A stretch of DNA of 64,000 nucleotides from an uncultured Lachnospiraceae bacterium (GTDB taxonomy: Bacteria; Bacillota; Clostridia; Lachnospirales; Lachnospiraceae): contig CANBFE010000002.1 in the NCBI GenBank assembly GCA_947367855.1, positions 1 through 64,000 of the forward strand, given 5' to 3'. Positions 17,636-27,300 of this stretch are shown here, piece by piece. The notes under the pieces are model-generated. The model saw only the letters and a list, made by a program, of their open reading frames with translations. It did not search any database and was not told the DNA's origin. A program made the position numbers and the translations under genes. The stretch's first letter is position 1. Each line of letters opens with the position of its first letter.

Positions 17636-18748
17636 TTAATTGCTGACCAGTTCCTGCTCCAGAACGTCAAAGTCGTACTGATTCTGGGTAAACTGGTTAA
17701 AACGGTTGGCTGTTTTGGGAGGCGACGGCTTTTTCTGGCGCTGCCTGTAGGTATCATCTATTCTGGAAATGTCCGATTTGTGCCGGACATTCTGCCTCTG
17801 CCAGTTGTTCAGGATACTTTCGGCATATTCAAATCGGTGCTTGTCTGTGGCAAGAACGGTGCGCTCACAGGCTTCCAGAATGATATCCATGGAAAATGCA
17901 TATTCCTTCATCCAACGGCTGACAAATTCGGCTTCCTTGTTGGTGGGAGAACCATTTTTTCCAAGGGCGTTCATAACCGTGTACACATTCTTGTCATAGC
18001 GGTAGGCGTTCTGCTGTGCCTGAGCCGGAGTGGTGATACCGGATTCCGCCCAGTTTACGGCTACTTTTTCTATATATTTGAAATCCTTCTTGCCCCTGTC
18101 CACACAGTACTGTATAAGGTAATCCACCAGGTCGTCAGAGAAGCGCAGGACATCCGTAAAATATAAGATAGTCTTCATCTCCGGCGGCGTCAGCGGTCTC
18201 CCGATATAGGATTCGGCAATGAACAGAAGCTGGGCAGTTTCCTGGCGGTTTTTAAATTCCTTCAGCTGGTCTGCCGAGTAGGAGGGCTTTTTATAGGGAA
18301 AGGCTTCTCCGGAGGGAGAGGCTTCTTCGGGGGAAGCGGACTTCTCCAAAGGAGGCTCTGGCGTCCCGGAAGCGGCCTGTGCCTGGGAGGCCCCGGCCGG
18401 CGCAGGAACAAAGGTGGATACGGGCTGGCGGCCGGAATCCGTTCCGCGGCCGGGACCAAGATCATGGATCTGGATGCCCACGAGATTTTTGTCGTTGTCG
18501 TAGTCCAGATCCAACAGCTTCAGCTTCTGCCAGTATTTAAGGGCACGCAGCACATCTTTTTCCGTATGGTTGAACTTGTCCGCAATGTCGGATATACTGG
18601 TTGCCTGACGGGCATTCATCATGCGCAGCAGGTAAAAATAAACCTTCAGCTGTGCATCGTTGGCATCTTTCATATACTCATCAATAAAAAGATTAGATAC
18701 AACTGTCGAATCCTGATCATTTTCCCTGTAAATTGTCAAACGCGACAT
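17636..18748 (-). CDS. dnaD: DnaD domain-containing primosomal protein
   Basis: A 370-residue replication initiation or restart protein. The start at 18748 is chosen for its upstream AGGGGTG and the typical N-terminus MSRLTIYREND; the open frame continues to 18847. An N-terminal winged-helix region (residues ~15-95) is followed by a low-complexity Pro/Ala/Glu linker (~100-165). Two successive DnaB_2/DnaD-type segments follow, ending in AVNWAESGITT and ILNNWQRQNV; the YxxxIxxxW-like pattern is characteristic. It is cotranscribed with dnaI, and DnaA boxes lie upstream of its promoter. Confidence 0.88.
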   Translation of the reverse strand: MSRLTIYRENDQDSTVVSNLFIDEYMKDANDAQLKVYFYLLRMMNARQATSISDIADKFNHTEKDVLRALKYWQKLKLLDLDYDNDKNLVGIQIHDLGPGRGTDSGRQPVSTFVPAPAGASQAQAASGTPEPPLEKSASPEEASPSGEAFPYKKPSYSADQLKEFKNRQETAQLLFIAESYIGRPLTPPEMKTILYFTDVLRFSDDLVDYLIQYCVDRGKKDFKYIEKVAVNWAESGITTPAQAQQNAYRYDKNVYTVMNALGKNGSPTNKEAEFVSRWMKEYAFSMDIILEACERTVLATDKHRFEYAESILNNWQRQNVRHKSDISRIDDTYRQRQKKPSPPKTANRFNQFTQNQYDFDVLEQELVSN

Positions 18749-18811
18749 TCCGATGCACCCCTGTCCTGATCTGAAATATTTTTTCCTGTTTTCTGTATTC
18801 GCGGTAGACAA

Positions 18812-18817
18812 AGTATA
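18812..18817 (-). promoter_or_regulatory. extended -10 promoter for dnaD-dnaI-prs
   Basis: On the minus strand TGC precedes TATACT, an extended -10 element, about 65 bases before the dnaD start. No good -35 is visible. The DnaA-box cluster lies 70-200 bases further upstream. Confidence 0.5.
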
Positions 18818-18887
18818 GCACAGGGCAGAAAAAAAAGAAATAGTCATTTTGTCCGAATCTTTTGGGCCTGCAAAAACAGGAAAAAAA

Positions 18888-19012
18888 TGTGGAAAATGTG
18901 GATAATGTGGATAAAGTTGGCAGGTCAGGGTATTTTCTGGTATGAGCAGTGAAAAATATCCACAGGCCGGAGAGGTGCTTTTTTTCCCCAGGACTGTGGA
19001 TAATGTGGATAA
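18888..19012. promoter_or_regulatory. cluster of DnaA boxes
   Basis: Four exact TGTGGATAA nonamers (reverse complement TTATCCACA, the consensus DnaA box) lie at 18897-18905, 18906-18914, 18995-19003 and 19004-19012, arranged as two head-to-tail pairs. Near matches are TGTGGAAAA at 18888-18896 and the inverted ATATCCACA at 18956-18964. The last box abuts the murC stop codon. The cluster lies between murC and the dnaD promoter, so DnaA control of dnaD-dnaI or DnaA sequestration is plausible. Confidence 0.8.
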
Positions 19013-20389
19013 CTATTTTCCGAGAAGGTTTTCGCCGATTTTTACCACGTCTCCCGCCCCCATGGTTATCAACATATCACCCTTTATGCAATTTTCCAAC
19101 AGAAAATTTTCAACTTCGTCGAAAGTGGGAAAATAATGGCATTCTTTTCCCAGGGCCTGTATTTCCTGCTGCAGAAGCCGGGAGCTTACTTCCGGATCAT
19201 AGTTTTCCCTTGCGGCATAAATGTCCGTGAGCACCACAGCGTCCGCAAGCGCCAGGGAACGTGCGAAATCCTTCAGAAAAGCCTTGGTACGGGAGTAGGT
19301 ATGGGGCTGGAATACACACCAGATCTTTCTGTGGGGATAGTTGGCGGCAGCCTTCAGGGTTGCCGTGATCTCATCGGGATGGTGGGCATAGTCGTCGATA
19401 ATGTTGACGCCCCCTATACTGCCCTTGTGCTCAAAACGCCGGTCGGTCCCTCTGTAGGCGCGAAGCGCTTTTGCGGTAATCTCAGTGTCCACCTCAAGCA
19501 GATCGGCCAGTGCAATGGCAGCCATGGCATTGTATACATTGTGTTCCCCCGGCACCTGCAGGGTAAACTGCCTCTCCCGCCCCTGGCTGTAGAGGCAGAA
19601 GGACGCATTGCCCCACTGGTCATAGCGGATCTCACCGGGATAATAGTCTGAGGACGCATTGCTGCCGAAGGTGATCACGCGGCAGGCCAGTCCCTCGGTT
19701 ATCTCGGTCAGGTTGTCAATCTGCCCGTTGATAATCAGGCATCCGTCTCTGGGCAGAAGCCGGGCATAGTTTCGGAAGGAATTACGGATGTCGGCCAGAT
19801 CCTTGAAAAAATCCAGATGATCTTCACCGATATTCAGAATAATACCAACCCGGGGATGGAAGTCCAGGAAGGTGTTGGTGTACTCGCAGGCTTCCGTCAT
19901 AAAATAACCGGATTTCCCGATTCGCATATTTCCTCCGATGTCCTTCAGGATACCGCCCACCGCCAGGGTGGGATCCAGACCGGCATGAAGGAGGATCTCG
20001 CCTGCCATGGATGTGGTGGTAGTCTTGCCATGGGTGCCGCTGATGCCTATGGGAAGCTCATAGTTCAGCATGATCTGACCCATGAGCTGTCCCCTGGTAA
20101 GACAGGGAAGATTCTTCTCATGGGCTGCGGTGTATTCCGGATTGTCCGGGGCAATGGCGCTGGTAAAAACCACACAGTCAATGGAATCGGTAATATTTTC
20201 GGCACGTTGTCCATAAAATACTTTAATCCCCTTTGATTCCAGGTCACGGGTCAGGGCGCTTGGGGAACGGTCGGAACCTGAGACCTGAAAGCCTGCGTCC
20301 GCCAGCAGCTCTGCCAGGGCTGACATGCTGACTCCGCCAATGCCCACGAAATAGACGGAAGAGGGGTGGGAAAAGTCAATGTGATACAT
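19013..20389 (-). CDS. murC: UDP-N-acetylmuramate--L-alanine ligase
   Basis: Cytosolic Mur ligase that adds L-alanine to UDP-MurNAc in peptidoglycan precursor synthesis; 458 residues, full length. The N-terminal nucleotide-binding motif is VGIGGVSMSALAELL, the ATP loop is GISGTHGKTTTTSM, and the later Mur signatures (YAHHPDEITATL; VFQPHTYSRTK) are intact. It has its own promoter upstream and reads toward the DnaA-box cluster. Confidence 0.98.
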   Translation of the reverse strand: MYHIDFSHPSSVYFVGIGGVSMSALAELLADAGFQVSGSDRSPSALTRDLESKGIKVFYGQRAENITDSIDCVVFTSAIAPDNPEYTAAHEKNLPCLTRGQLMGQIMLNYELPIGISGTHGKTTTTSMAGEILLHAGLDPTLAVGGILKDIGGNMRIGKSGYFMTEACEYTNTFLDFHPRVGIILNIGEDHLDFFKDLADIRNSFRNYARLLPRDGCLIINGQIDNLTEITEGLACRVITFGSNASSDYYPGEIRYDQWGNASFCLYSQGRERQFTLQVPGEHNVYNAMAAIALADLLEVDTEITAKALRAYRGTDRRFEHKGSIGGVNIIDDYAHHPDEITATLKAAANYPHRKIWCVFQPHTYSRTKAFLKDFARSLALADAVVLTDIYAARENYDPEVSSRLLQQEIQALGKECHYFPTFDEVENFLLENCIKGDMLITMGAGDVVKIGENLLGK

Positions 20390-20746
20390 AGGGTATGCTC
20401 CTTATATTTTTGATTTCTACCTATTATTATAAGCATTTTTATGTAAAAATCAAATTTATTTTTCGGAATCCGCGCGCATGGGATGACGGGCATTTTCAAA
20501 AGGCGGAAACAGCGTTCTGAATCAAGTAAAATTTAGATAAAATACACAAAAAATTCAGCATATAAGAATAGATTATATGAAATATTAATATAAAGCCGCA
20601 TTTCCAGTACAAATTTTTCGACATAAATATTCCATTTTGGAAAAGAGTATGTTATAATTAAGCTTACTATTAATATCCGGTGTGTTTGGCCCTTTGGTCA
20701 GAGGAATCCGGATGTTTTAGCAGGAGAGCCGGACAGAGGTGAGGAT
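20390..20746. other. divergent intergenic region murC/glgC
   Basis: This 357-base gap holds divergent promoters and no supported gene. On the minus strand, TTGATT (20448-20453) and TATAAT (20426-20431), 16 bases apart, fit the murC promoter. On the plus strand, TATAAT at 20653-20658 with a weak -35 precedes glgC. The middle is AT-rich. A short ATCCGG ... CCGGAT inverted repeat lies in the glgC leader. Confidence 0.6.
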
Positions 20747-22021
20747 ATGATCAAGAAAGAAATGATTGCCATGCTGCTGGCAGGCGGGCAGGGCAGTCGG
20801 TTGGGTGTGCTGACATCCAAAATGGCAAAACCTGCCGTGGCTTTTGGGGGTAAATACCGTATCATTGATTTTCCCCTTTCCAACTGCATCAACTCCGGCG
20901 TGGATACGGTGGGGGTTCTGACCCAGTACCAACCCCTGCGGCTGAATACGCATATTGGGATAGGGATTCCGTGGGACCTGGACCGGAATATCGGAGGAGT
21001 CACCGTACTGCCGCCTTATGAAAGGCTTTCCAACAGCGAGTGGTACACGGGAACGGCCAATGCCATATACCAGAATCTGGAATATATGGAGAGCTACCAT
21101 CCCGAATACGTGCTGATCCTTTCAGGAGACCATATCTACAAGATGGACTACGAACAGATGTTGGATTTCCATAAGGAGAAGGGGGCGGAGGTAACCATTG
21201 CCGTAATGCCCGTTCCCATGGAAGAAGCCAACCGTTTCGGCATCATGACAGCGGATGACAGGAACAAAATCCTTAAATTTGAGGAAAAGCCCAGGAATCC
21301 CCAGAGCAATCTGGCCAGTATGGGAATTTACATTTTTAACTGGAAGACGCTGAAAAAGGCCCTTGTCACCATGGCGCAGCAGCCTGCGTTGGATTTCGGC
21401 AAGCATGTGATTCCCTATTTTCACAGAAAGGGAGCTCCCATGTACGCCTATGAGTTTACCGGCTACTGGAAGGACGTGGGAACCCTGCAGTCTTACTGGG
21501 AAGCCAATATGGAACTGATCGATATTGTGCCGGAGTTCAATCTGTATGAAGAGTACTGGAAGGTCTATACCAAGAGCGAGATTCAGCCGCCGCAGTATTT
21601 CTCAACGGACAGTGTGGTGGAGCGCAGCATCATCGGGGAGGGAACTGATATCTATGGAAAAGTGTACAATTCCGTTATCGGCTGCGGAGTTACCATAGGA
21701 AGGAATACGGTGGTGAGGGATTCCATTATCATGAACAACACCAGAATCGGGGACGACTGCGAGTTGTATAAGGCGATCGTGGCAGAGGAAGTGAGGCTGG
21801 GCAATCATGTGCGTCTGGGGATTGGGGAGGAGACGGAAAATGACACGGCCCCTCACATTTATAACCACGGCATCGTCACTGTGGGTGAGAGGAGCGTTAT
21901 TCCCAACGGCATAACAGTGGGAAAAAATTCCGTTATTTTCGGCGTGACCACAGGCATGGATTACGAGAATCATACCCTTCCGGGCGGCAAAACTTTGATT
22001 AAGGCAGGTGAGCAGCAATGA
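20747..22021 (+). CDS. glgC: glucose-1-phosphate adenylyltransferase
   Basis: Makes ADP-glucose for glycogen synthesis; 424 residues. The nucleotidyltransferase motif LAGGQGSRLGVLT is at residues 11-23. SGDHIYKMDY, the substrate-binding FEEKP and the C-terminal left-handed beta-helix repeats are intact. GAGGTGAGG precedes the ATG. The stop overlaps the glgD ATG. With the paralogous glgD it should form the hetero-oligomeric Firmicute enzyme. The other glycogen genes (glgA, glgP) are not in this window. Confidence 0.96.
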   Translation: MIKKEMIAMLLAGGQGSRLGVLTSKMAKPAVAFGGKYRIIDFPLSNCINSGVDTVGVLTQYQPLRLNTHIGIGIPWDLDRNIGGVTVLPPYERLSNSEWYTGTANAIYQNLEYMESYHPEYVLILSGDHIYKMDYEQMLDFHKEKGAEVTIAVMPVPMEEANRFGIMTADDRNKILKFEEKPRNPQSNLASMGIYIFNWKTLKKALVTMAQQPALDFGKHVIPYFHRKGAPMYAYEFTGYWKDVGTLQSYWEANMELIDIVPEFNLYEEYWKVYTKSEIQPPQYFSTDSVVERSIIGEGTDIYGKVYNSVIGCGVTIGRNTVVRDSIIMNNTRIGDDCELYKAIVAEEVRLGNHVRLGIGEETENDTAPHIYNHGIVTVGERSVIPNGITVGKNSVIFGVTTGMDYENHTLPGGKTLIKAGEQQ

Positions 22022-23139
22022 GGGCCATCGGAATCATTTTAGCCGGCGGCAATAACCGCAGAATGCGGGAGTTGTCGCAGAAAAGAGCGGTTTGCGCCAT
22101 GCCCATTGCAGGCAGTTACCGCAGCATTGATTTTACCCTGAGCAATATGTCCAATTCCCACATTCAGAAAGTAGCCGTGCTTACACAGTATAATGCCAGC
22201 AGCCTGAATGAACATCTCAGTTCTTCCAAATGGTGGGATTTCGGGCGGAAGCAGGGAGGGCTTTTTACCTTTACCCCGGTTGTGACAGCCAGGAACAGTA
22301 ACTGGTACAGAGGCACTGCGGATGCCATTTACCAGAATCTGGCCTTTCTGAAAAGCAGTCACGAGCCCTATGTGGTGGTGGCTTCCGGAGACGGCGTATA
22401 CAAGCTTGACTTTAACAAGGTACTGGAGTTTCATGTCGGAAGAAAGGCGGACATTACGGTGGTGTGCCGGGACATGGAAGAGGGGGCTGACCTGGAGCGC
22501 TACGGTACCATACGCATGAATGAGGAGAGCCGCATTGAAGAGTTCGAGGAAAAGCCTCTGTGCGCAAGATCGGATGTCATCTCCTGCGGAATTTATATTC
22601 TGCGCCGCAGGCAGCTCATTGAAATGATTGAAAAATGCGCGGAAGAGGACAGATATGATTTTGTCAGGGACATTTTGATCCGATATAAAGATGTAAGGAG
22701 GATTTACGGTTATAAGATAAGAGATTATTGGAGAAACATTGCTTCGGTGGAGGATTATTACCAGACCAACATGGATTTCCTGAAACCGGAGGTAAGGACT
22801 TTCTTTTTCAAGCAGTATCCGGATATCTATTCAAAAGTGGACGATCTGGCTCCGGCAAAATACAATGTGGGAGCCGATGTAAGAAACAGCCTGATTTCCA
22901 GCGGGTGTATCGTCAACGGCGTGGTAGAGAATTCCGTGATCTTTAAAAAAAGCTATATAGGAAACAGCTGTGTCATCAAAAATTCCATAATCCTGAATGA
23001 TGTTTATATTGACGACAACACATGCATTGAAAACTGCATTGTAGAAAGTCACAGCACCATTCGGGCGAATTCCCACTATGTGGGTGAAGACGGTCATATC
23101 CGCATTGTAGTTGAGCGGAATGAAAGATATACAATGTAA
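22018..23139 (+). CDS. glgD: GlgD subunit of glucose-1-phosphate adenylyltransferase
   Basis: A 373-residue GlgC paralogue. It retains the overall fold but has a degenerate nucleotide loop (ILAGGNNRRMRELSQKRAVCAMPI) in place of the GxGxRL signature. GlgD is regarded as a non- or weakly catalytic regulatory subunit that activates GlgC. Overlap with glgC (ATGA) supports stoichiometric expression. Confidence 0.93.
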   Translation: MRAIGIILAGGNNRRMRELSQKRAVCAMPIAGSYRSIDFTLSNMSNSHIQKVAVLTQYNASSLNEHLSSSKWWDFGRKQGGLFTFTPVVTARNSNWYRGTADAIYQNLAFLKSSHEPYVVVASGDGVYKLDFNKVLEFHVGRKADITVVCRDMEEGADLERYGTIRMNEESRIEEFEEKPLCARSDVISCGIYILRRRQLIEMIEKCAEEDRYDFVRDILIRYKDVRRIYGYKIRDYWRNIASVEDYYQTNMDFLKPEVRTFFFKQYPDIYSKVDDLAPAKYNVGADVRNSLISSGCIVNGVVENSVIFKKSYIGNSCVIKNSIILNDVYIDDNTCIENCIVESHSTIRANSHYVGEDGHIRIVVERNERYTM

Positions 23140-23180
23140 CGAAAGGCGGTCTAGGGTTCCTGACTAAGGGGGTTTTGCAG

Positions 23181-23453
23181 ATGCAGGTTACAGATGTTCG
23201 CGTACGTAAAATTGCGAAGGAAGGCAGGATGAAGGCTGTTGTATCGATTACCTTGGATGATGAATTTGTGGTACATGATATCAAGGTGATTGAAGGAGAC
23301 AAGGGTTTATTCATCGCAATGCCCAGCAAGAGGACGGCCGATGGGGAATACAAGGATATTACCCATCCCATCAATTCCTCTACCAGAGATGCGATTCAGA
23401 AGGCTATTCTGGAGAGCTACGAGAAGGCTCTGTTGGAGCCGGACGGGGAATAG
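23181..23453 (+). CDS. spoVG: septation/regulatory protein SpoVG
   Basis: A 90-residue nucleic-acid-binding regulator. It begins MQVTDVRVRKIAKEGRMKAVVSITLDDEFVVHDIKVIEG, the family N-terminus, and has the conserved FIAMPSKRTADGEYKDITHPI. AAGGGGG lies eight bases before the ATG at 23181. SpoVG influences sporulation septation and surface genes in Bacillus. As in Bacillus, it lies near pth and mfd. A strong terminator follows. Confidence 0.97.
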   Translation: MQVTDVRVRKIAKEGRMKAVVSITLDDEFVVHDIKVIEGDKGLFIAMPSKRTADGEYKDITHPINSSTRDAIQKAILESYEKALLEPDGE

Positions 23454-23489
23454 AACGTGACAGCATTGGTATTGACATTAGAATCCCCC

Positions 23490-23518
23490 AAAAGCCATGG
23501 CGGTAAGCCATGGCTTTT
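23490..23518 (+). terminator. terminator after spoVG
   Basis: An 11-bp perfect stem AAAAGCCATGG / CCATGGCTTTT with loop CGGTAAG (23501-23507). The A/T-rich flanks make it usable in both directions. It closely resembles the hairpin at about 51921-51951. Confidence 0.8.
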
Positions 23519-23647
23519 ATTTTGGGCTGACTGACGGCCTGTTGAAGCTCTGCGCATTCTGTTCTTGCAACTTGGAGGCAAATCATTTATTATAATAGGG
23601 ATTGGTTTGCTTTGCACAGGCCGGGGAACAGAAAGGTATGGTACGGA

Positions 23648-24301
23648 ATGTATATTATCGCAGGGCTGGGGAATCCTGGCAGGGAATATGAGAATACAAG
23701 GCATAATGTGGGATTTGTGGTGTTGGAGAAGCTGGCGGCTAAAGAGAATATTGCAATCCTGGAGAAGCGGCACAGGGCGATTATCGGGAAAGGGATGGTG
23801 GCGGGCGTGAAATGTATCCTGGCAAAGCCCCAGACCTACATGAACCTGAGCGGGGAGAGCATCCGGGAGATGGTAAATTTTTATAAGGCGGATGAGAAGA
23901 CGGAGCTTATCGTTATTTCCGACGACATCAGCCTGAGTCCGGGACAGATCCGCATCCGTAAAAAAGGAAGCGCCGGAGGCCATAACGGGCTTAAAAATAT
24001 CATTGCAAACCTGGGACACGACAGCTTTATCCGGGTGAAAATGGGTGTGGGGGAGAAGCCTGCGGGATGGGATCTGGCGGATTATGTCCTGGGCAGATTT
24101 TCTCCAAAGGACAGAGAGGCTGTGGACGAGGCGGCAGACCTGGCGGCGGATGCCATAAGAATGATACTTGCGGAAGGTCCGGACGCAGCCATGAATCGGT
24201 ATAACGGTTCCCGGAAGGAGGAAAAGGCTCCCCGGAAGGAGGAGAAAACGGCTCAGGGCAGCGGGCAGGTGAATATGCCCACGAGTATAGGAGGCAGATA
24301 A
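23648..24301 (+). CDS. pth: peptidyl-tRNA hydrolase
   Basis: Releases tRNA from peptidyl-tRNA that drops off ribosomes. The start at 23648 gives the canonical MYIIAGLGNPGREYENTRHNVGF; the catalytic His is in the RHNVGF segment. KPQTYMNLSGES and GGHNGLKNI are present. At 217 residues it has an extra charged C-terminal tail of about 30 residues (RKEEKAPRKEEKTAQG) beyond the usual ~190. TATAAT at 23591-23596 may be its -10. The stop overlaps the mfd start (TAATG). Confidence 0.96.
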   Translation: MYIIAGLGNPGREYENTRHNVGFVVLEKLAAKENIAILEKRHRAIIGKGMVAGVKCILAKPQTYMNLSGESIREMVNFYKADEKTELIVISDDISLSPGQIRIRKKGSAGGHNGLKNIIANLGHDSFIRVKMGVGEKPAGWDLADYVLGRFSPKDREAVDEAADLAADAIRMILAEGPDAAMNRYNGSRKEEKAPRKEEKTAQGSGQVNMPTSIGGR

Positions 24302-27300
24302 TGCAGGCATTACTGGCGCCGCTTCAGGATCTGGCGGAATATGGCAATATCAGGGAAGCTGTGAAAAAAAGGGCGGAAAGACCGGAGGAACAGACGGCAA
24401 CGGCAGCCCTCACCGGATGTGTGGATTCACAGAAGCTGCACATGATCTATGGACTGGGGGACGGCTTCCGGATCAAGGTTATTGTCACATACAGTGATCT
24501 GAAGGCAAAGGAGATATTTGAGGAATATAAATTTTATGACAGGAATGTCATGTTATATCCGGCAAAGGATCTGATCTTTTTCCAGGCAGACATTCATGGA
24601 AATCAGTTGGTGAAGGAGAGGGTAAAAGTGCTCCGCAGGCTGATGGAGAGAAAGCCTGTGACCATTGTGACTACCTATGCTGCACTGATGACGCCCCAGG
24701 CACTTTGGGACAGGAACAAGGATGTCATTGATGTGGGAAAGGGGGAGACTCTGGCGGAGGACAGGCTGTGCAGGCAGTTGGTGGACATGGGTTATGAGAA
24801 GGTTTACCAGGTGGAGAGCCAGGGACAGTTTTCCGTCCGGGGAGGCATAGTGGATATCTATGACCTGACGGAGGAGAATCCTTACCGTATCGAGCTGTGG
24901 GGAGACGAGGTGGAATCCATCCGGAGCTTTGATGTCCTGAGCCAGCGTTCCATAGAGAATCTGGAGGGAATTTCCGTCTTTCCGGCAACAGAGTTTGTGC
25001 TGGAGGAGGACAGGATACGGCGGGGACTGGAGAGACTGGAAGGGGAGGCGCGGAAGCAGGAGAAAATATTCCGGGACAGCTTCCGCACGGAGGAAGCCCA
25101 CCGGGTGGCGCAGCAGGCAAAAGAGCTGAGGGAACAGCTCCTGGAGTTTCGGGGCAGGGTAAACCTGGAGGGATATATCCGGTATTTTTATGAGGATATG
25201 GTGACACTGCCCCAGCTCCTGCAGCGGATGGCCGGGGAGAACGGAAGGGGCGGCAGGCTGCATTCCGGGCCGGTATATTTCATAGACGAACCGGGACGCG
25301 GGAAGGAACAGGCGGAATCGGTGGAACTGGAATTCCGGGAAAGCATGGCTCAACGTGTGGAAAAGGGCTACATTCTCCCGGGACAGATGGACATTCTCTA
25401 CAGCGGGGAGCAGGTGGCGGCAGCCCTCCTGTCCGGAAGTGTGATCACTGTCTCCACCATGGATACCAGGGGATATTTCCGGGCGGATATCAGGACGGAT
25501 GTGGCTGCCAGGAATGTAGCCTCATACAATAACAGCTTTGAGGCGCTGGTAAAAGACCTGAAGCTGTTCCGGCGCAACGGCTACCGTGTGCTTCTTCTGT
25601 CTGGTTCCCGTATGAGGGCAAGGCGTCTGGCTGAGGATCTTCGGGACCAGGAGATTTCGGCCGTATACACGGAGGACCCCATGCGGGAGGTGCTTCCCGG
25701 GGAGGTGCTTACCTGCTATGGCCACGTAAACAAGGGCTTTGAATACCCCATGCTGAAATTTGTGGTGCTCTCTGAGACGGATATTTTCGGCGCGGAGAAA
25801 AAGAAGAAGCGTTCCCGAAAGCTGTACCAGGGGGAGAAGATCAAGGACTTTAACGAGCTGAAGGTAGGAGACTATGTGGTGCATGAAAGCCATGGTCTGG
25901 GGATCTACCAGGGGATCGAAAAGGTGGAGATGGAAGGGGTGATAAAGGACTACATCAAGATAGAATACCGGGACGGCGGAAATCTGTATGTGCTTGCCAC
26001 CGGACTTGACGTAATCCAGAAATATGCCTCTGCAGATGCCAAAAAGCCCAAATTGAACAAACTGGGCTCCAAAGAGTGGGAGCGCACCAAAACCAAAGTC
26101 CGCAGCGCAGTCAGCGAGGTGGCCCATGACCTGGTGGAGCTCTATGCCCTGCGGCAGAACAGTCAGGGCTATCAGTACGAAAAAGATACCGTCTGGCAGC
26201 GGGAATTTGAGGAAATGTTTCCCTTTGAGGAGACGGAGGACCAGATTGCCGCCATTGAGGATACCAAGGCGGACATGGAGAGCACCAGGATCATGGACCG
26301 CCTGATCTGCGGGGATGTGGGCTACGGAAAGACGGAGATTGCCATCCGGGCAGCCTTCAAGGCCGTGCAGGAGGGCAAGCAGGTGGTGTATCTGGTACCC
26401 ACCACCATTCTGGCCCAACAGCATTACACCACATTTGTCCAACGGATGAAAGATTATCCCATCCGGGTGGACCTGATGAGCCGGTTTCGCACCCCGGGGG
26501 AGATCAGAAAGACGGTTGCGGATCTGGTAAAAGGCCAGGTGGACATTGTCATCGGCACTCACAGGGTACTTTCCGCGGATGTGCAGTTTAAGGATCTGGG
26601 ACTGCTGATTATCGACGAGGAACAGCGTTTCGGTGTGGGCCATAAGGAAAAAATCAAGAAGCTGAAGGAGAATGTGGATGTGCTGACTCTGACTGCAACT
26701 CCCATTCCCAGGACGCTCCACATGAGCCTTATCGGCATACGGGACATGAGTATTCTGGAGGAACCGCCCGGGGACAGGCAGCCCATCCAGACTTTTGTCT
26801 GCGAGTACAATGAGGAACTGGTGCGGGAGGCGGTTTCCAGGGAGATGGCCAGAGGAGGCCAGGTCTATTATGTGTACAACCGGGTGAATAATATTGCGGA
26901 CGTGGCGGCCCAGATCGCAGCGTTGCTGCCGGAAGCCGTGGTTTCCTATGCCCACGGGCAGATGAAGGAGCAGGAGCTGGAGAAGATCATGTTCGACTTT
27001 ATTAACGGGGAGATCGACGTCCTGGTGGCAACCACCATCATTGAGACCGGCCTGGACATTCCAAATGTGAATACCATAATCATCCATGATTCCGAAAACC
27101 TGGGGCTGTCCCAGCTCTACCAGCTTCGGGGCAGGGTGGGGCGGTCCAACCGCACGGCCTATGCCTTTCTGATGTATCGGCGGGACAGGATGCTCAGGGA
27201 GGTGGCGGAGAAGCGCCTGGCGGCCATCAAGGAGTTTACGGACCTAGGCAGCGGCTTTAAGATTGCCATGCGGGACCTGGAAATCCGGGGAGCGGGGAAT

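Noticed and set aside
22018..23139. Second catalytic GlgC
   Set aside because: The nucleotide-binding loop is degenerate in the manner of GlgD, so it was called a regulatory subunit.
25522..27087. Long antisense frames inside mfd, the helicase and other genes (over 500 residues)
   Set aside because: They are opposite to clearly coding sequence, have no family resemblance and arise from codon bias of the sense gene.
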